From NCBI RefSeq assembly GCF_949769195.1, contig NZ_OX458333.1, positions 496,001 through 560,000 on the forward strand: 64,000 bases of DNA, written 5' to 3'. The notes below the pieces were generated by a model. That model had not been told where the DNA came from and did no database searches. It was given only the letters and a program-made list of their open reading frames with translations. The DNA comes from Methylocaldum szegediense. Its GTDB lineage: Bacteria > Pseudomonadota > Gammaproteobacteria > Methylococcales > Methylococcaceae. Of the stretch, positions 16,927 through 25,585 are shown in pieces. A program made the translations under genes and the position numbers. Positions within the stretch are counted from its first letter, which is position 1. Each line of letters begins with the position of its first letter.

Positions 16927-17323
16927 GATTCTTGGCGGACGGGGGTGAACTGGGGTTTTTCTGAGAAACGAACGCGGGCTTTACCTGAGCCCGTTCGGGA
17001 CGTGGAGTAAGGGGCCTGCAAAAAACGAGCGCATTTCGTGCAGGTTGTCAGCTTAGGAAGGGCGCATCATTTCGTCAAGGTTTTTCAAGAGTTGTCTCAA
17101 GAAAAGGAAATTTTCCCAAGTCCTTCGGTCTTGATGTCAGCGCCTAACCGTACCTCGGGCTTGGGAGATGCAATGCACGCGTTACAGAATTTTTCCTGTC
17201 ACGATTCGGGCGTATTTCACTACAGTCTGTGTTTCCATTCTTCCAAAATTCGCCGCCGTGATCATTGACCCATGATCGCTCTGTCTTCGGGCAGGCCGAA
17301 AAAGAATTCAGCGAGGAAAACAC
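16927..17323. promoter_or_regulatory. Divergent control region, kinase operon / mxaF
   Basis: The 397-bp gap should hold the strong mxaF promoter and the kinase-operon promoter. Visible elements: the 8-mer TTCCCAAG (17113-17120) shared with the receptor-gene upstream region, adjacent to GGAAA-T-TTTCC; an inverted repeat GATCAT-TGACCC-ATGATC at 17260-17277, 47 bp upstream of mxaF; and a clear ribosome site GAGGA at 17313. I cannot assign -35/-10 boxes with confidence. Confidence 0.5.
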
Positions 17324-19129
17324 ATGCAAAAACGCAAATTAGCGGTAGCCGTCAGCGGCGCTCTGATGGCTGGAGGGCTCATGGCCGTTTCCGGCACCGG
17401 CTCCGCGAACGACGCACTTATCGAATTGTCGAAGGACGACCGGAACTGGGTCATGCAGACCAAGGACTACAGTGCCACTCACTATTCCAAGTTGACTCAA
17501 ATCAATGTGGATAACGTGCACCATCTCAAGGTGGCCTGGACGTTCTCTACGGGTGTTCTGCATGGTCACGAGGGAGGTCCGTTGGTGGTGGACGGCATCA
17601 TGTATGTCCATACCCCGTTCCCCAACAACGTGTTCGCGCTCGACCTCAATGACCCGGGCAAGATTATTTGGCAGTACAAGCCCAAGCAGAATCCGGCGGC
17701 CCGCGCCGTGGCGTGCTGCGACGTGGTGAACCGTGGTCTCGCCTATGTACCAGCTGGCGACCATGGTCCGGCCAAGATTTTCCTGAACCAGTTGGACGGT
17801 CACATCGTCGCTCTCAACGCCAAGACCGGCGAAGAAATTTGGAAGATGGAGAACTCCGACATCTCCGTCGGTTCGACCCTCACCGTCGCTCCCTTTGTGG
17901 TGAAGGATAAAGTGCTGGTGGGTAGCTCGGGCGCCGAGCTGGGCGTGCGTGGCTACGTTACGGCCTACAACATCAAGGACGGCAAAATGGAGTGGCGCGC
18001 CTATGCGACCGGTCCGGACGAAGATTTGTTGTTGGACAAATCGTTCAATATTCACAACCCGCATTACGGTCAATTCGGTCTAGGTCTCTCGACCTGGGAA
18101 GGCGATGCCTGGAAGATCGGCGGCGGTACCAACTGGGGTTGGTATGCCTATGATCCGAAGCTGGACTTGGTCTACTACGGTTCGGGTAACCCGGCGCCGT
18201 GGAACGAGACCATGCGGCCTGGGGACAATAAGTGGACCATGACGATCTGGGCACGCGACCCCGATACCGGCTTGGCCAAATTCGGCTACCAGAAAACGCC
18301 GCATGATGAATGGGATTACGCCGGTGTCAATTACATGGGTCTGTCCGAGCAGGAAGTGGACGGCAAGATTACGCCGCTCCTGACCCACCCCGATCGTAAC
18401 GGTATCGTCTATACCCTGAATCGCGAAACAGGCGAGCTGGTCAACGCGTTCAAGATCGACGAGACCGTGAACTGGGTGAAAAAGGTCGATCTGAAGACCG
18501 GTTTGCCGATCCGCGATCCGGAATACGGCACCCGCATGGACCATGTCACCAAGGGTATTTGCCCGTCGGCCATGGGGTATCACAACCAGGGTATCGAGTC
18601 TTACGATCCCGACAAGAAGCTGTTCTTCATGGGCGTAAACCACATCTGTATGGATTGGGAACCGTTCATGCTGCCGTATCGTGCGGGTCAGTTCTTTGTC
18701 GGAGCGACTTTGAACATGTACCCCGGACCTAAGGGTACCTTGGGTCAGGTCAAGGCGATGAACTCGGTGACCGGCCAGATCGTGTGGGAAATCCCGGAGA
18801 AGTTCGCAGTTTGGGGTGGTACCTTGGCGACCGCCGGCAACCTGGTGTTCTACGGCACCCTCGACGGGTACATCAAGGCCCTGGATTCGCGTGACGGCAA
18901 GGAAGTCTGGAAATTCAAGTTGCCCTCGGGCGTTATCGGGCATCCGATCACCTATATGCACAACGGCAGACAGTACGTAGCGATCTACTCGGGCGTCGGC
19001 GGCTGGCCGGGTGTGGGGCTGGTGTTCGACTTGAAGGATCCGACGGCAGGACTCGGTGCGGTCGGAGCGTTCAAGGAGCTGGCCAATCACACGCAAATGG
19101 GTGGAGCGGTGTTCGTGTTCTCCCTGTAG
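17324..19129 (+). CDS. mxaF: Methanol dehydrogenase large subunit, calcium type (MxaF)
   Basis: Periplasmic PQQ-dependent enzyme oxidising methanol to formaldehyde, with MxaI as small subunit and MxaG as electron acceptor. The 601-residue precursor has a signal peptide cleaved near residue 28. All key residues are at family positions (mature numbering = minus 28): vicinal disulfide Cys131-Cys132, Ca ligands Glu205 and Asn289, PQQ-stacking Trp271, catalytic Asp331 in DEWDYAG. Residue 333 is Ala; lanthanide-dependent XoxF has Asp there, so this is the Ca-type enzyme. The start has GAGGA 7 nt upstream. It is the first gene of mxaFJGIRSACKLD and is followed by a hairpin likely to favour mxaF mRNA. 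Confidence 0.98.
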   Translation: MQKRKLAVAVSGALMAGGLMAVSGTGSANDALIELSKDDRNWVMQTKDYSATHYSKLTQINVDNVHHLKVAWTFSTGVLHGHEGGPLVVDGIMYVHTPFPNNVFALDLNDPGKIIWQYKPKQNPAARAVACCDVVNRGLAYVPAGDHGPAKIFLNQLDGHIVALNAKTGEEIWKMENSDISVGSTLTVAPFVVKDKVLVGSSGAELGVRGYVTAYNIKDGKMEWRAYATGPDEDLLLDKSFNIHNPHYGQFGLGLSTWEGDAWKIGGGTNWGWYAYDPKLDLVYYGSGNPAPWNETMRPGDNKWTMTIWARDPDTGLAKFGYQKTPHDEWDYAGVNYMGLSEQEVDGKITPLLTHPDRNGIVYTLNRETGELVNAFKIDETVNWVKKVDLKTGLPIRDPEYGTRMDHVTKGICPSAMGYHNQGIESYDPDKKLFFMGVNHICMDWEPFMLPYRAGQFFVGATLNMYPGPKGTLGQVKAMNSVTGQIVWEIPEKFAVWGGTLATAGNLVFYGTLDGYIKALDSRDGKEVWKFKLPSGVIGHPITYMHNGRQYVAIYSGVGGWPGVGLVFDLKDPTAGLGAVGAFKELANHTQMGGAVFVFSL

Positions 19130-19147
19130 TACGACATGGCGGAACGG

Positions 19148-19170
19148 CGGGTCGGGCTATGCCCGACCCG
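19148..19170 (+). promoter_or_regulatory. Intercistronic hairpin mxaF-mxaJ
   Basis: Perfect 10-bp GC-rich stem (CGGGTCGGGC/GCCCGACCCG, loop TAT), 18 bp after the mxaF stop, with no T-tract. It probably protects the abundant mxaF mRNA 3' end and/or dampens read-through into mxaJ, giving more MxaF than accessory proteins. Confidence 0.6.
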
Positions 19171-19216
19171 TCTCATGATGTACATCGATTCACATTTTCC
19201 GAGAGGACATTTATTC

Positions 19217-20089
19217 ATGCGTTTTACGCGCATCGTACTTTTGGCTTGTGTGTTTCTCGGCGCATGGGCTGGCGAAACCGTGGCCGCGGAACCCCTCAAG
19301 GTCTGCGCTGCGGAAAACGAGCTCCCCTATTCGGATAAGGAAGGCAAGGGTTTCGAGAATAAATTGGCGGAACTCATCGGCCAGGAACTGGGACGGCCGC
19401 TCGAATATGTCTGGTGGCAGGATCCGCGCTTTTTCATCCGGGATCAGCTGGAGCGGGGTTTGTGTGACGTGGTGATCGGCGTCGATACCGGCGACCCGCG
19501 TATGTTGACGTCGAAGCCTTATTATCGTTCCGGCTACGTGTTCATTTATCGGAAAGACAAGGGCGTGGAAGTCACCGATTGGGACAGCGAGTTTCTGAAG
19601 AAGGCTGGGCGCATCGCGTTCGTGCCGGATACCCCTGCGGACACCATGCTGAAAAAAGTCGGGCGCTTCTACGACCAGTTCAATTACCTACAGTCTCTCG
19701 TCGGTTTCAAGTCGCGCCGTAACCAATACGTCCGGTACGATCCGGAGAAGCTGGTTCGCGAAGTGGAATCCGGCAACGCGGACTTGGCGGTTCTTTGGGG
19801 TCCACAGGCTGCGCGTTATGTCAAGAACGCGAGCAAACCGCTGGAAATGAAGGTGATTCCGGATCACCAGACGCGCTCGGATGGCGAGAAGGTTCCGCAC
19901 CACTTCTCGACTTCGGTCGGTGTGCGGAAAGGCCAGGAAGCCTTGCTTGCGGACATCGATCGGGTCTTGAAGAAGCGAGAGAAGGATATTCGCGCGGTGC
20001 TCAAAGCGGAGGGGATTCCATTGTTGCCGCTGTCCGAGACGGGAGCGACTGCCGCGAAGGGCGAAGACAAGAAACGAACGCCAGGCTGA
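19217..20089 (+). CDS. mxaJ: MxaJ, periplasmic solute-binding-like protein of the mxa system
   Basis: The 290-residue product has a signal peptide (MRFTRIVLLACVFL...VAAEPL) and a type-3 solute-binding fold (KVCAAENELPYSDKEGKGFE; VVIGVDTGDPRM; LAVLWGPQAARYV). MxaJ is needed for methanol dehydrogenase maturation and probably aids MxaF assembly in the periplasm. The ATG at 19217 follows GAGAGGA at the right distance; an upstream in-frame start at 19136 would place 27 residues before the signal and cross the hairpin. It lies between mxaF and mxaG as in all known mxa clusters. Confidence 0.94.
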   Translation: MRFTRIVLLACVFLGAWAGETVAAEPLKVCAAENELPYSDKEGKGFENKLAELIGQELGRPLEYVWWQDPRFFIRDQLERGLCDVVIGVDTGDPRMLTSKPYYRSGYVFIYRKDKGVEVTDWDSEFLKKAGRIAFVPDTPADTMLKKVGRFYDQFNYLQSLVGFKSRRNQYVRYDPEKLVREVESGNADLAVLWGPQAARYVKNASKPLEMKVIPDHQTRSDGEKVPHHFSTSVGVRKGQEALLADIDRVLKKREKDIRAVLKAEGIPLLPLSETGATAAKGEDKKRTPG

Positions 20090-20248
20090 AATGTCTGGAG
20101 TCCCGCCACTGCTTCTCGCGGATGACGTAAACGACAGAAAGACGGCCCGCACGGTGCGGAGCGTCGTCCGAAGGGATGGTTCCGGATGCCGCTCGTCCGT
20201 TAGGGTGTGACGTTGAACATAAAGAATAACGAAGAGGAAATTGGCTTC

Positions 20249-20722
20249 ATGAAATTGAAAACCTGTATGGCTGCGTTCGCCGTGGGCGCAGCCTTCTTTT
20301 CGGTAGCCGCCTATGCGGAAGTAACCTTCCGGCACGCCATCACCGGCGAAGTGCTGGATCTCAACGGCGGCAAGGCCGGAGGAGACACGGATGCCGTCAA
20401 ACAATTCAAGGAAACCGGCAAGAATCCCTACAACGGCGACAAGGAAGCTATCGAAAAAGGCCATAGTCTGTTTCTCACTGCCTGCTCCGGGTGCCATGGG
20501 CACGAAGCGGAAGGCAAACTCGGGCCGGGACTCGGAGACGATTATTGGACCTATCCGAGGGCGGCAACGGACGTCGGCTTGTTCGAAGTTCTTTGGGGCG
20601 GCGCTCAAGGCATGATGGGGCCTCAGAACAACAACCTCAATGCCGACGAGATGCTGCAGATCATGGCTTGGATTCGGAGTATCTATAAAGGCGACCCGGC
20701 CAAGGCCGAGTGGCTCAAATGA
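20249..20722 (+). CDS. mxaG: Cytochrome cL (MxaG), electron acceptor of methanol dehydrogenase
   Basis: The 157-residue precursor has a signal peptide (1-23) and a single class-I haem c site, CSGCH at 79-83; a Met in GMMGPQ (~122-123) is the likely sixth ligand. Cytochrome cL takes electrons from PQQ of methanol dehydrogenase and passes them to a small cytochrome c. The start is the ATG at 20249 with GAAGAGGA 10 nt upstream; the frame opens further 5' without a ribosome site. It is 31 bp upstream of mxaI. Confidence 0.95.
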   Translation: MKLKTCMAAFAVGAAFFSVAAYAEVTFRHAITGEVLDLNGGKAGGDTDAVKQFKETGKNPYNGDKEAIEKGHSLFLTACSGCHGHEAEGKLGPGLGDDYWTYPRAATDVGLFEVLWGGAQGMMGPQNNNLNADEMLQIMAWIRSIYKGDPAKAEWLK

Positions 20723-20753
20723 CTTTTCCCCTCGTGAACAGGAGACGCAAACA

Positions 20754-21029
20754 ATGAAAACTCGTACTCTGGTCTTCAGCGTCGGACTACTGTCCCTCGC
20801 GGCGTTCGGTGCCAACGCCTACGACGGCACGAACTGCAAGGCACCGGGCAATTGCTGGGAGCCGAAACCCGGTTATCCGGAAAAAGTCGCCGGAAGCAAG
20901 TACGATCCCAAGCACGATCCGGTCGAGCTGAACAAGCAGCAGGAAGCGATCAAAGCGATGGAAGCTCGCAACCAAAAGCGTTGGGAGCATTTCAAGAACA
21001 CTGGGAAGTTCGTCTACAAGGTGGATTGA
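20754..21029 (+). CDS. mxaI: Methanol dehydrogenase small subunit (MxaI)
   Basis: The 91-residue precursor has a 22-residue signal peptide, then YDGTNCKAPGNCWEPKPGYP, the hallmark of the beta subunit, with Cys28 and Cys34 placed for the conserved disulfide. The rest is a Lys/Glu-rich helix that wraps MxaF in the alpha2-beta2 enzyme. An AGGAGA site lies 9 nt upstream of the ATG. XoxF enzymes lack this subunit, so its presence confirms a Ca-type Mxa system. Confidence 0.97.
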   Translation: MKTRTLVFSVGLLSLAAFGANAYDGTNCKAPGNCWEPKPGYPEKVAGSKYDPKHDPVELNKQQEAIKAMEARNQKRWEHFKNTGKFVYKVD

Positions 21030-21200
21030 AGCTGCCCGGAGGCACGAGATCGGGAGCTGGTGAATCTTCGGAAAAACGAGAGTTCCGTTCATGCCAGCTT
21101 CCGACTCTCCACTTCTTGGCCGAAAAACGCGTTTCGACCCTGACGCCTCGATCCCTAACGACGTCATTTAAGTCTCGCATCTCCAGCCTCAAACCTTCCT

Positions 21201-22220
21201 ATGCATTCCGAACAACTTCTGGCCGACTGGCGCGACAAGGCTATTCGCTTCGAGTCGGAAATCGAGAAAGCCATCATCGGCCAGCCGCGTGCGATCCGGC
21301 TCATGACCATCGCGGTATTCTCGCGAGGGCACGTCTTGCTGGAGGGTAATGTCGGCGTGGGTAAGACGACGCTGCTTAGGGCGGTGTCGATCGCCATCGG
21401 AGGGGAATACGAACGGATCGAAGGGACCATCGATCTGATGCCAGCCGATTTGATCTATTACACGTACCTCGACGAAAAAGGCCGTCCGCGTGTCGATCCC
21501 GGTCCGGTGCTGAGGCATGGGGAGCGGCTGTCGACCTTTTTCTTCAACGAGATCAACCGCGCACGTCCTCAGGTTCATTCGCTGTTGCTACGCATCATGG
21601 CGGAGCGCAGCGTGAGCGCGTTCAACCGCGAGTTCCGGTTTCCCTATCTCCAGGTTTTCGCGGACCGTAACCGAGTCGAAAAAGAAGAAACCTTCGAGTT
21701 GCCGGCCGCGGCTCGGGATCGGTTCCTGCTCGAGATCGCGATGGATTATCCGGGCGATGACGATATCCTGGATCAGCTCACCTTCGATCCTCGGTTTCAC
21801 GACGTGGACCGCCTACTCAGTGCGGTCACGCAAGGCGTGTTGCCGTATCGGGAGTTGGATACAGTCGCGGCGGCGATCCAGAACGACATCCAGGCGAGCC
21901 CGACGCTTCGCGCCTACACGCGCGATTTGTGGCGCGCGAGTCACGAACCGGATCGGTTCGGGATCTCCTTGCCCGATGTCGATATGTCGGAGTTGATCCA
22001 GGCTGGGGCGAGTCCCCGCGGTATGAGCTATCTCGTTCGCGCTGCCCGCGTCCATGCTTGGCTGCAGGGCCGTGACCGGGTCATCCCTGAGGACGTTCAA
22101 GCCGTTTTCTATCCGGCGATGGCTCATCGAGTGTTCCTGAAGCCTGCCTATGAATACCGGCGCGACGAACTGGTGCCGGGATTGGTGGAAAAGATCCTCC
22201 ATTCGATCGCGGCTCCGTGA
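21201..22220 (+). CDS. mxaR: MoxR-family AAA+ ATPase (MxaR)
   Basis: The 339-residue AAA+ ATPase has Walker A GNVGVGKTTLL (~50-60), Walker B with FFNEINRA (~114-121), and sensor motifs near DRFLLEIAMDY. MoxR ATPases work with von Willebrand A proteins as metal-insertion or assembly chaperones; here the partners are MxaC and MxaL downstream. It begins the accessory block mxaRSACKL, which in other methylotrophs is needed for calcium insertion into methanol dehydrogenase. The 170-bp gap after mxaI may hold an internal promoter; none was identified. Confidence 0.94.
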   Translation: MHSEQLLADWRDKAIRFESEIEKAIIGQPRAIRLMTIAVFSRGHVLLEGNVGVGKTTLLRAVSIAIGGEYERIEGTIDLMPADLIYYTYLDEKGRPRVDPGPVLRHGERLSTFFFNEINRARPQVHSLLLRIMAERSVSAFNREFRFPYLQVFADRNRVEKEETFELPAAARDRFLLEIAMDYPGDDDILDQLTFDPRFHDVDRLLSAVTQGVLPYRELDTVAAAIQNDIQASPTLRAYTRDLWRASHEPDRFGISLPDVDMSELIQAGASPRGMSYLVRAARVHAWLQGRDRVIPEDVQAVFYPAMAHRVFLKPAYEYRRDELVPGLVEKILHSIAAP

Positions 22221-23074
22221 TGATCAAACCGGCCGAGGAATTCCATTACCGCGTGTCCTGGCGCTCGGACGCTGTAAGGCCCGGGTTTCATTCGAGCCGC
22301 CGCTCGGGCCCCGGTGAACGGTTTCATGGGTTGGCACCGCTCCTCAAACACCCGGATCCGCGCCGTATCGATCTCAGAGCCAGCGTACTCGACCCCTTCG
22401 AGAACTATGCCGTTCGTATCTACGAGCAGCGCAGCGCCATTAAGGTGTTTGCTATCGTCGATCTGTCGGCGTCGATGGGGTTTCAGGGAACGGTTTCCAA
22501 GATGGAAATGCTGGCGGATTTCCTGGGTTCCTTGGCCCTGTCGGCCTACCGTACCGGCGACGCCCTGGGCATCATCGGCTGTTCCGACAAGATTCACGAC
22601 GATTTTTCCTTACCGCTTTGCCGCCACCCCTCGATGGCTTTGAACTTGGTGGCTCGATTGCGCCGCTATCGGCCCAAGGGGGGTAACGCCCGCGCACTGG
22701 CGGATGCCGCGAGACGCCTGCCGACGTCACGCTCACTGGTTTTTCTGGTTTCCGATTTTCATATGCCTTTGGCCTTGGTCAAGCGCATTCTGGTCACCTT
22801 GGGACCGCACGACGTCGTGCCGATCGTGTTCTGGGACTTGAAAGAAGAAGGTGGTGACGAGGCACTAGGCTTTCGCCGCATGCGGGATCTGGAAGACGGT
22901 TCCGAGCGCTTGTTGCTGTTGCGGCCTACGCTTCGCGCGCGGTTGGAAGAGTCCTACCGTGACCGCCGCGAACGTCTAGCCCATCTTTTCTTGAGCCATG
23001 GGCGCGAGCCTTTGTTTCTCGAAAAGGGATTCAAGGCGGAATATCTCACCCGATACTTTCAGCGGGCCGTATGA
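22220..23074 (+). CDS. mxaS: MxaS, DUF58 protein
   Basis: The 284-residue cytoplasmic protein has the DUF58/vWA-like signature RIYEQRSAIKVFAIVDLSAS (about residues 70-90) and a later LVFLVSDFHMPLALVKRIL. The ATG at 22220 overlaps the mxaR stop (TGATG); a GTG one codon upstream is also possible. MxaS belongs to the MoxR-associated assembly set for methanol dehydrogenase. The exact function is unknown. Confidence 0.9.
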   Translation: MIKPAEEFHYRVSWRSDAVRPGFHSSRRSGPGERFHGLAPLLKHPDPRRIDLRASVLDPFENYAVRIYEQRSAIKVFAIVDLSASMGFQGTVSKMEMLADFLGSLALSAYRTGDALGIIGCSDKIHDDFSLPLCRHPSMALNLVARLRRYRPKGGNARALADAARRLPTSRSLVFLVSDFHMPLALVKRILVTLGPHDVVPIVFWDLKEEGGDEALGFRRMRDLEDGSERLLLLRPTLRARLEESYRDRRERLAHLFLSHGREPLFLEKGFKAEYLTRYFQRAV

Positions 23075-24045
23075 GAAGGGCATACATCGCGATTCTGGCG
23101 TTTCTGCTCGGTGCCGTAGGCTCGCCGGCTCGATCCGGCGAAACCCCCGAAGCGGTCAGGGACTTCCAAGTGCTGACGCCGCGCCCGTTCGGTTACGCCA
23201 TAGGCGACCTGATCCGTCAGAAGCTGATCGTAGACGTGGATCGGTCGGCAGTGCTGGATCGAAATTCCATTCCGAACGACCGGATCAATCGCTGGCTGGA
23301 AGTGCGCGAGGCCAAGGTGACGGAGGAGGAACGGGGCGATTTGCGCCGTTATGTCATCGAACTTGCGTATCAGACCTTTTACGCGCCGCTGGAAGTCAAG
23401 AATTTGGCGATACCGGCTTTCAATCTCGTGTTCAATCAGAACGGCGATGCCTTCCAGCTGGAGGTCCCCAACTGGGTTTTTACCACGGCGCCGATAAGAG
23501 AGCTTTCGGTGCTACGCGAAGAAGGACTCGAACCCATGCGTCCCGATCTGTCGCCGGTGCTCGCAGACGGTAACGGGCCGCGCCTGCGCCTAAGTTTTGC
23601 GATGGTCGTAGGCGGGGGTGCCTGTTTGTATCTCGCTTACCTCTACGGCTATCTTCCTTGGCAGCAAAGGGGCCGTCATTTCAGGGCCGCTTACCGCTCC
23701 CTGCGGACATTGAACCGTGCTGCTCAAACATCCGATTACGCCGCCGCGTATACGGCGGTTCACCGGGCGTTCAACGGCGTCTACGGGCAGCCGTTATTTT
23801 CCGAGCGGCTGGAAGCGTTCTTCGAGGAAAATCCAGCCTTTCGGCCACTTCGCGCCGAAATCGAGGCGTTTTTCGCGAGCTCTTACGAATTTTTCTTCAG
23901 CGAACGCGGGAAGGAGACCTCTCGCGAGGGCGAATCGGGATCAGAAGGCGGACCTTCCGGAGAGGGTGAGGGGACTGCGTTTTCCATGTCCCGGTTGCTT
24001 CGACTTTGCAGGGACTGCTATGACATCGAGCGGACTCTTCGATGA
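23071..24045 (+). CDS. mxaA: MxaA, membrane-anchored methanol dehydrogenase assembly protein
   Basis: The 324-residue protein has an N-terminal signal (1-22), a periplasmic beta-rich region to ~165, one membrane segment (~172-190, FAMVVGGGACLYLAYLYG), and a cytoplasmic helical tail with a Glu/Gly/Ser-rich stretch near residue 290. It matches MxaA by order and layout. In other methylotrophs mxaA mutants make inactive enzyme that lacks Ca2+. Start and stop overlap mxaS and mxaC by 4 nt (ATGA). Confidence 0.9.
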   Translation: MRRAYIAILAFLLGAVGSPARSGETPEAVRDFQVLTPRPFGYAIGDLIRQKLIVDVDRSAVLDRNSIPNDRINRWLEVREAKVTEEERGDLRRYVIELAYQTFYAPLEVKNLAIPAFNLVFNQNGDAFQLEVPNWVFTTAPIRELSVLREEGLEPMRPDLSPVLADGNGPRLRLSFAMVVGGGACLYLAYLYGYLPWQQRGRHFRAAYRSLRTLNRAAQTSDYAAAYTAVHRAFNGVYGQPLFSERLEAFFEENPAFRPLRAEIEAFFASSYEFFFSERGKETSREGESGSEGGPSGEGEGTAFSMSRLLRLCRDCYDIERTLR

Positions 24046-25034
24046 CACTGGCATTCGATCATCCGTGGATGTTACCGCTCTTGGTGTTGGCGCTGTTACC
24101 GTTGATGCGTTCGCCGGTAACGGCGTCGGAGACCCCTTGGAACGCCCTCTTGCCCGTCGATGTCTCGTCCCGAGTTTGGAGCGCGCTGATCAAACTCATG
24201 GGCGTTGTCGCCATCGCCGGTCTGGTGTTGGGGCTCGCCGGTCTGCACAGGAAAGAATATACCGTCGATCGGGTGGGAAAGGGGGCCCATATCGTGTTGC
24301 TGCTGGATCGAAGCCAGAGCATGGATCACAGCTTCGCGGGACGCACGCCGTCCGGTGCCGAAGAAGCCAAGTCCGTGGTCGCCGAGCGACTCCTTTCGGA
24401 TTTCGTCCGCGAGCGGGAGAACGATAGAACCGGGGTGGCGGCATTCAGCACCAGCCCTTTGTTCGTCCTGCCGTTGACGGACAACCGCGAGGCCGTTCTC
24501 GCCGCCGTGCACGCCTTGCGCAAACCCGCTCTCGCCCAGACCCATATCGGCAAAGGATTGCTGCTCGCCCTGTCGTATTTCACCGGTCAGGCGCTTACCG
24601 GATCGCGTATCGTGCTCTTGGTATCGGACGGGGCAGCGGTGGTCGATCCGGACAGCGAACAGAAGCTGCGCAAGCTGTTCAAGGAATACCAGATCCGTCT
24701 CTACTGGATCTTCCTACGTACGCTCGGGAGTCCGGGCATTTTCGAAATACCGGAAGATCCCCGCGACGACAATGCGAGCAGCCGCCCCGAGCGCTATTTG
24801 CACCTGTTTTTCGAAAGCCTCGGCATTCCGTACAAGGCGTACGAGGCGGAAAACCCAGCGGCCGTACGTGAGGCCATCGCCGAAATCGATCGCATCGAGA
24901 GTTTGCCCATTCATTATCAGGCGCGCATCCCGCGCTTGGATCTGACGCCGTTTTGCTATGGCGCGGCCGGTCTTGCGCTTCTGTTGCTGGTCGGTGTGAA
25001 ACTTGCGGAAGCGGAGCCATGGGACAAAGCCTAA
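24042..25034 (+). CDS. mxaC: MxaC, von Willebrand factor A protein
   Basis: The 330-residue membrane protein has two N-terminal hydrophobic segments (~7-20, ~50-66), a vWA domain with a complete MIDAS motif LLDRSQSMD (~88-96) and VLLVSDGAAV (~190), and a C-terminal membrane helix (~305-322). The MIDAS binds a divalent metal and, with MxaR and MxaL, is thought to help insert calcium. mxaK starts 16 nt before its stop. Confidence 0.92.
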   Translation: MTLAFDHPWMLPLLVLALLPLMRSPVTASETPWNALLPVDVSSRVWSALIKLMGVVAIAGLVLGLAGLHRKEYTVDRVGKGAHIVLLLDRSQSMDHSFAGRTPSGAEEAKSVVAERLLSDFVRERENDRTGVAAFSTSPLFVLPLTDNREAVLAAVHALRKPALAQTHIGKGLLLALSYFTGQALTGSRIVLLVSDGAAVVDPDSEQKLRKLFKEYQIRLYWIFLRTLGSPGIFEIPEDPRDDNASSRPERYLHLFFESLGIPYKAYEAENPAAVREAIAEIDRIESLPIHYQARIPRLDLTPFCYGAAGLALLLLVGVKLAEAEPWDKA

Positions 25035-25585
25035 GACTCAAGATCACGCTTTTGGTGCTCGCCAGTTCGATCGTCGCAGGAGCGCTCGAATGGGCGGAGC
25101 TTAGGGGAATCCGGCTGGCGCAGGAGCAGGTTCGGACCTTGCTGAGCGGCAACGATATCTCTCCGGACGAGAGGATTCGGGCACCGCTCGAAGTCAAGCT
25201 GGCGCGGGCGGTCTATCTCGCCTCCAAGGAGCGTTACGAAGAAGCATTGGACGCTTACTCTTATCTAGCCGACCTGGGCGATCTAGAATTTCGCGTGGTC
25301 GCCTTGTTCGATCTCGGCAATCTCCATTTGCGGCGCGCCTTGGAGCATGTCGAGAAAAACGAGATCAACCGTGCCCTGCCGCTGGTGGAATTGGCCAAGG
25401 ACGCCTACAAGAAGGCGTTACGCCTGGATCCTAGCCATTGGGACAGCAAATACAACTTGGAGGTAGCCATGCGTCTATTGCCGGAAATGGACCGGATTCA
25501 GAGTAAAGGCGCGGAAGAGGCGGAGGAACAACAAGAAGGGGCTCTGTGGACGACCGTGCCGGGATTTCCGCGAGGTTTACCTTGA
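25019..25585 (+). CDS. mxaK: MxaK
   Basis: The 188-residue protein has one N-terminal membrane segment (~8-24) and a TPR-like helical part (RAVYLASKERYEEALDAY...FDLGNLHLRRAL...AYKKALRLDPSHWDSKYNLE), ending with a Glu-rich tail. MxaK is an accessory protein for methanol dehydrogenase calcium loading in other methylotrophs. The ATG at 25019 lies inside mxaC, and its 3' end overlaps mxaL by 40 nt. The frame also opens upstream in mxaC without a ribosome site. Confidence 0.88.
   Translation: MGQSLRLKITLLVLASSIVAGALEWAELRGIRLAQEQVRTLLSGNDISPDERIRAPLEVKLARAVYLASKERYEEALDAYSYLADLGDLEFRVVALFDLGNLHLRRALEHVEKNEINRALPLVELAKDAYKKALRLDPSHWDSKYNLEVAMRLLPEMDRIQSKGAEEAEEQQEGALWTTVPGFPRGLP

Noticed and set aside
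18080-19096. Minus-strand frame (338 codons) opposite mxaF
   Set aside because: Antisense shadow of mxaF, rich in Arg/His/Val with no domain.
17324-19129. Lanthanide-dependent XoxF
   Set aside because: Residue after the catalytic Asp-Tyr is Ala, and mxaI, mxaRSACKL and mxaD follow; this is the Ca-type MxaF.
19688-20815. Minus-strand frame (375 codons) across mxaJ and mxaG
   Set aside because: Runs antisense through three well-supported genes and has no recognisable motif.
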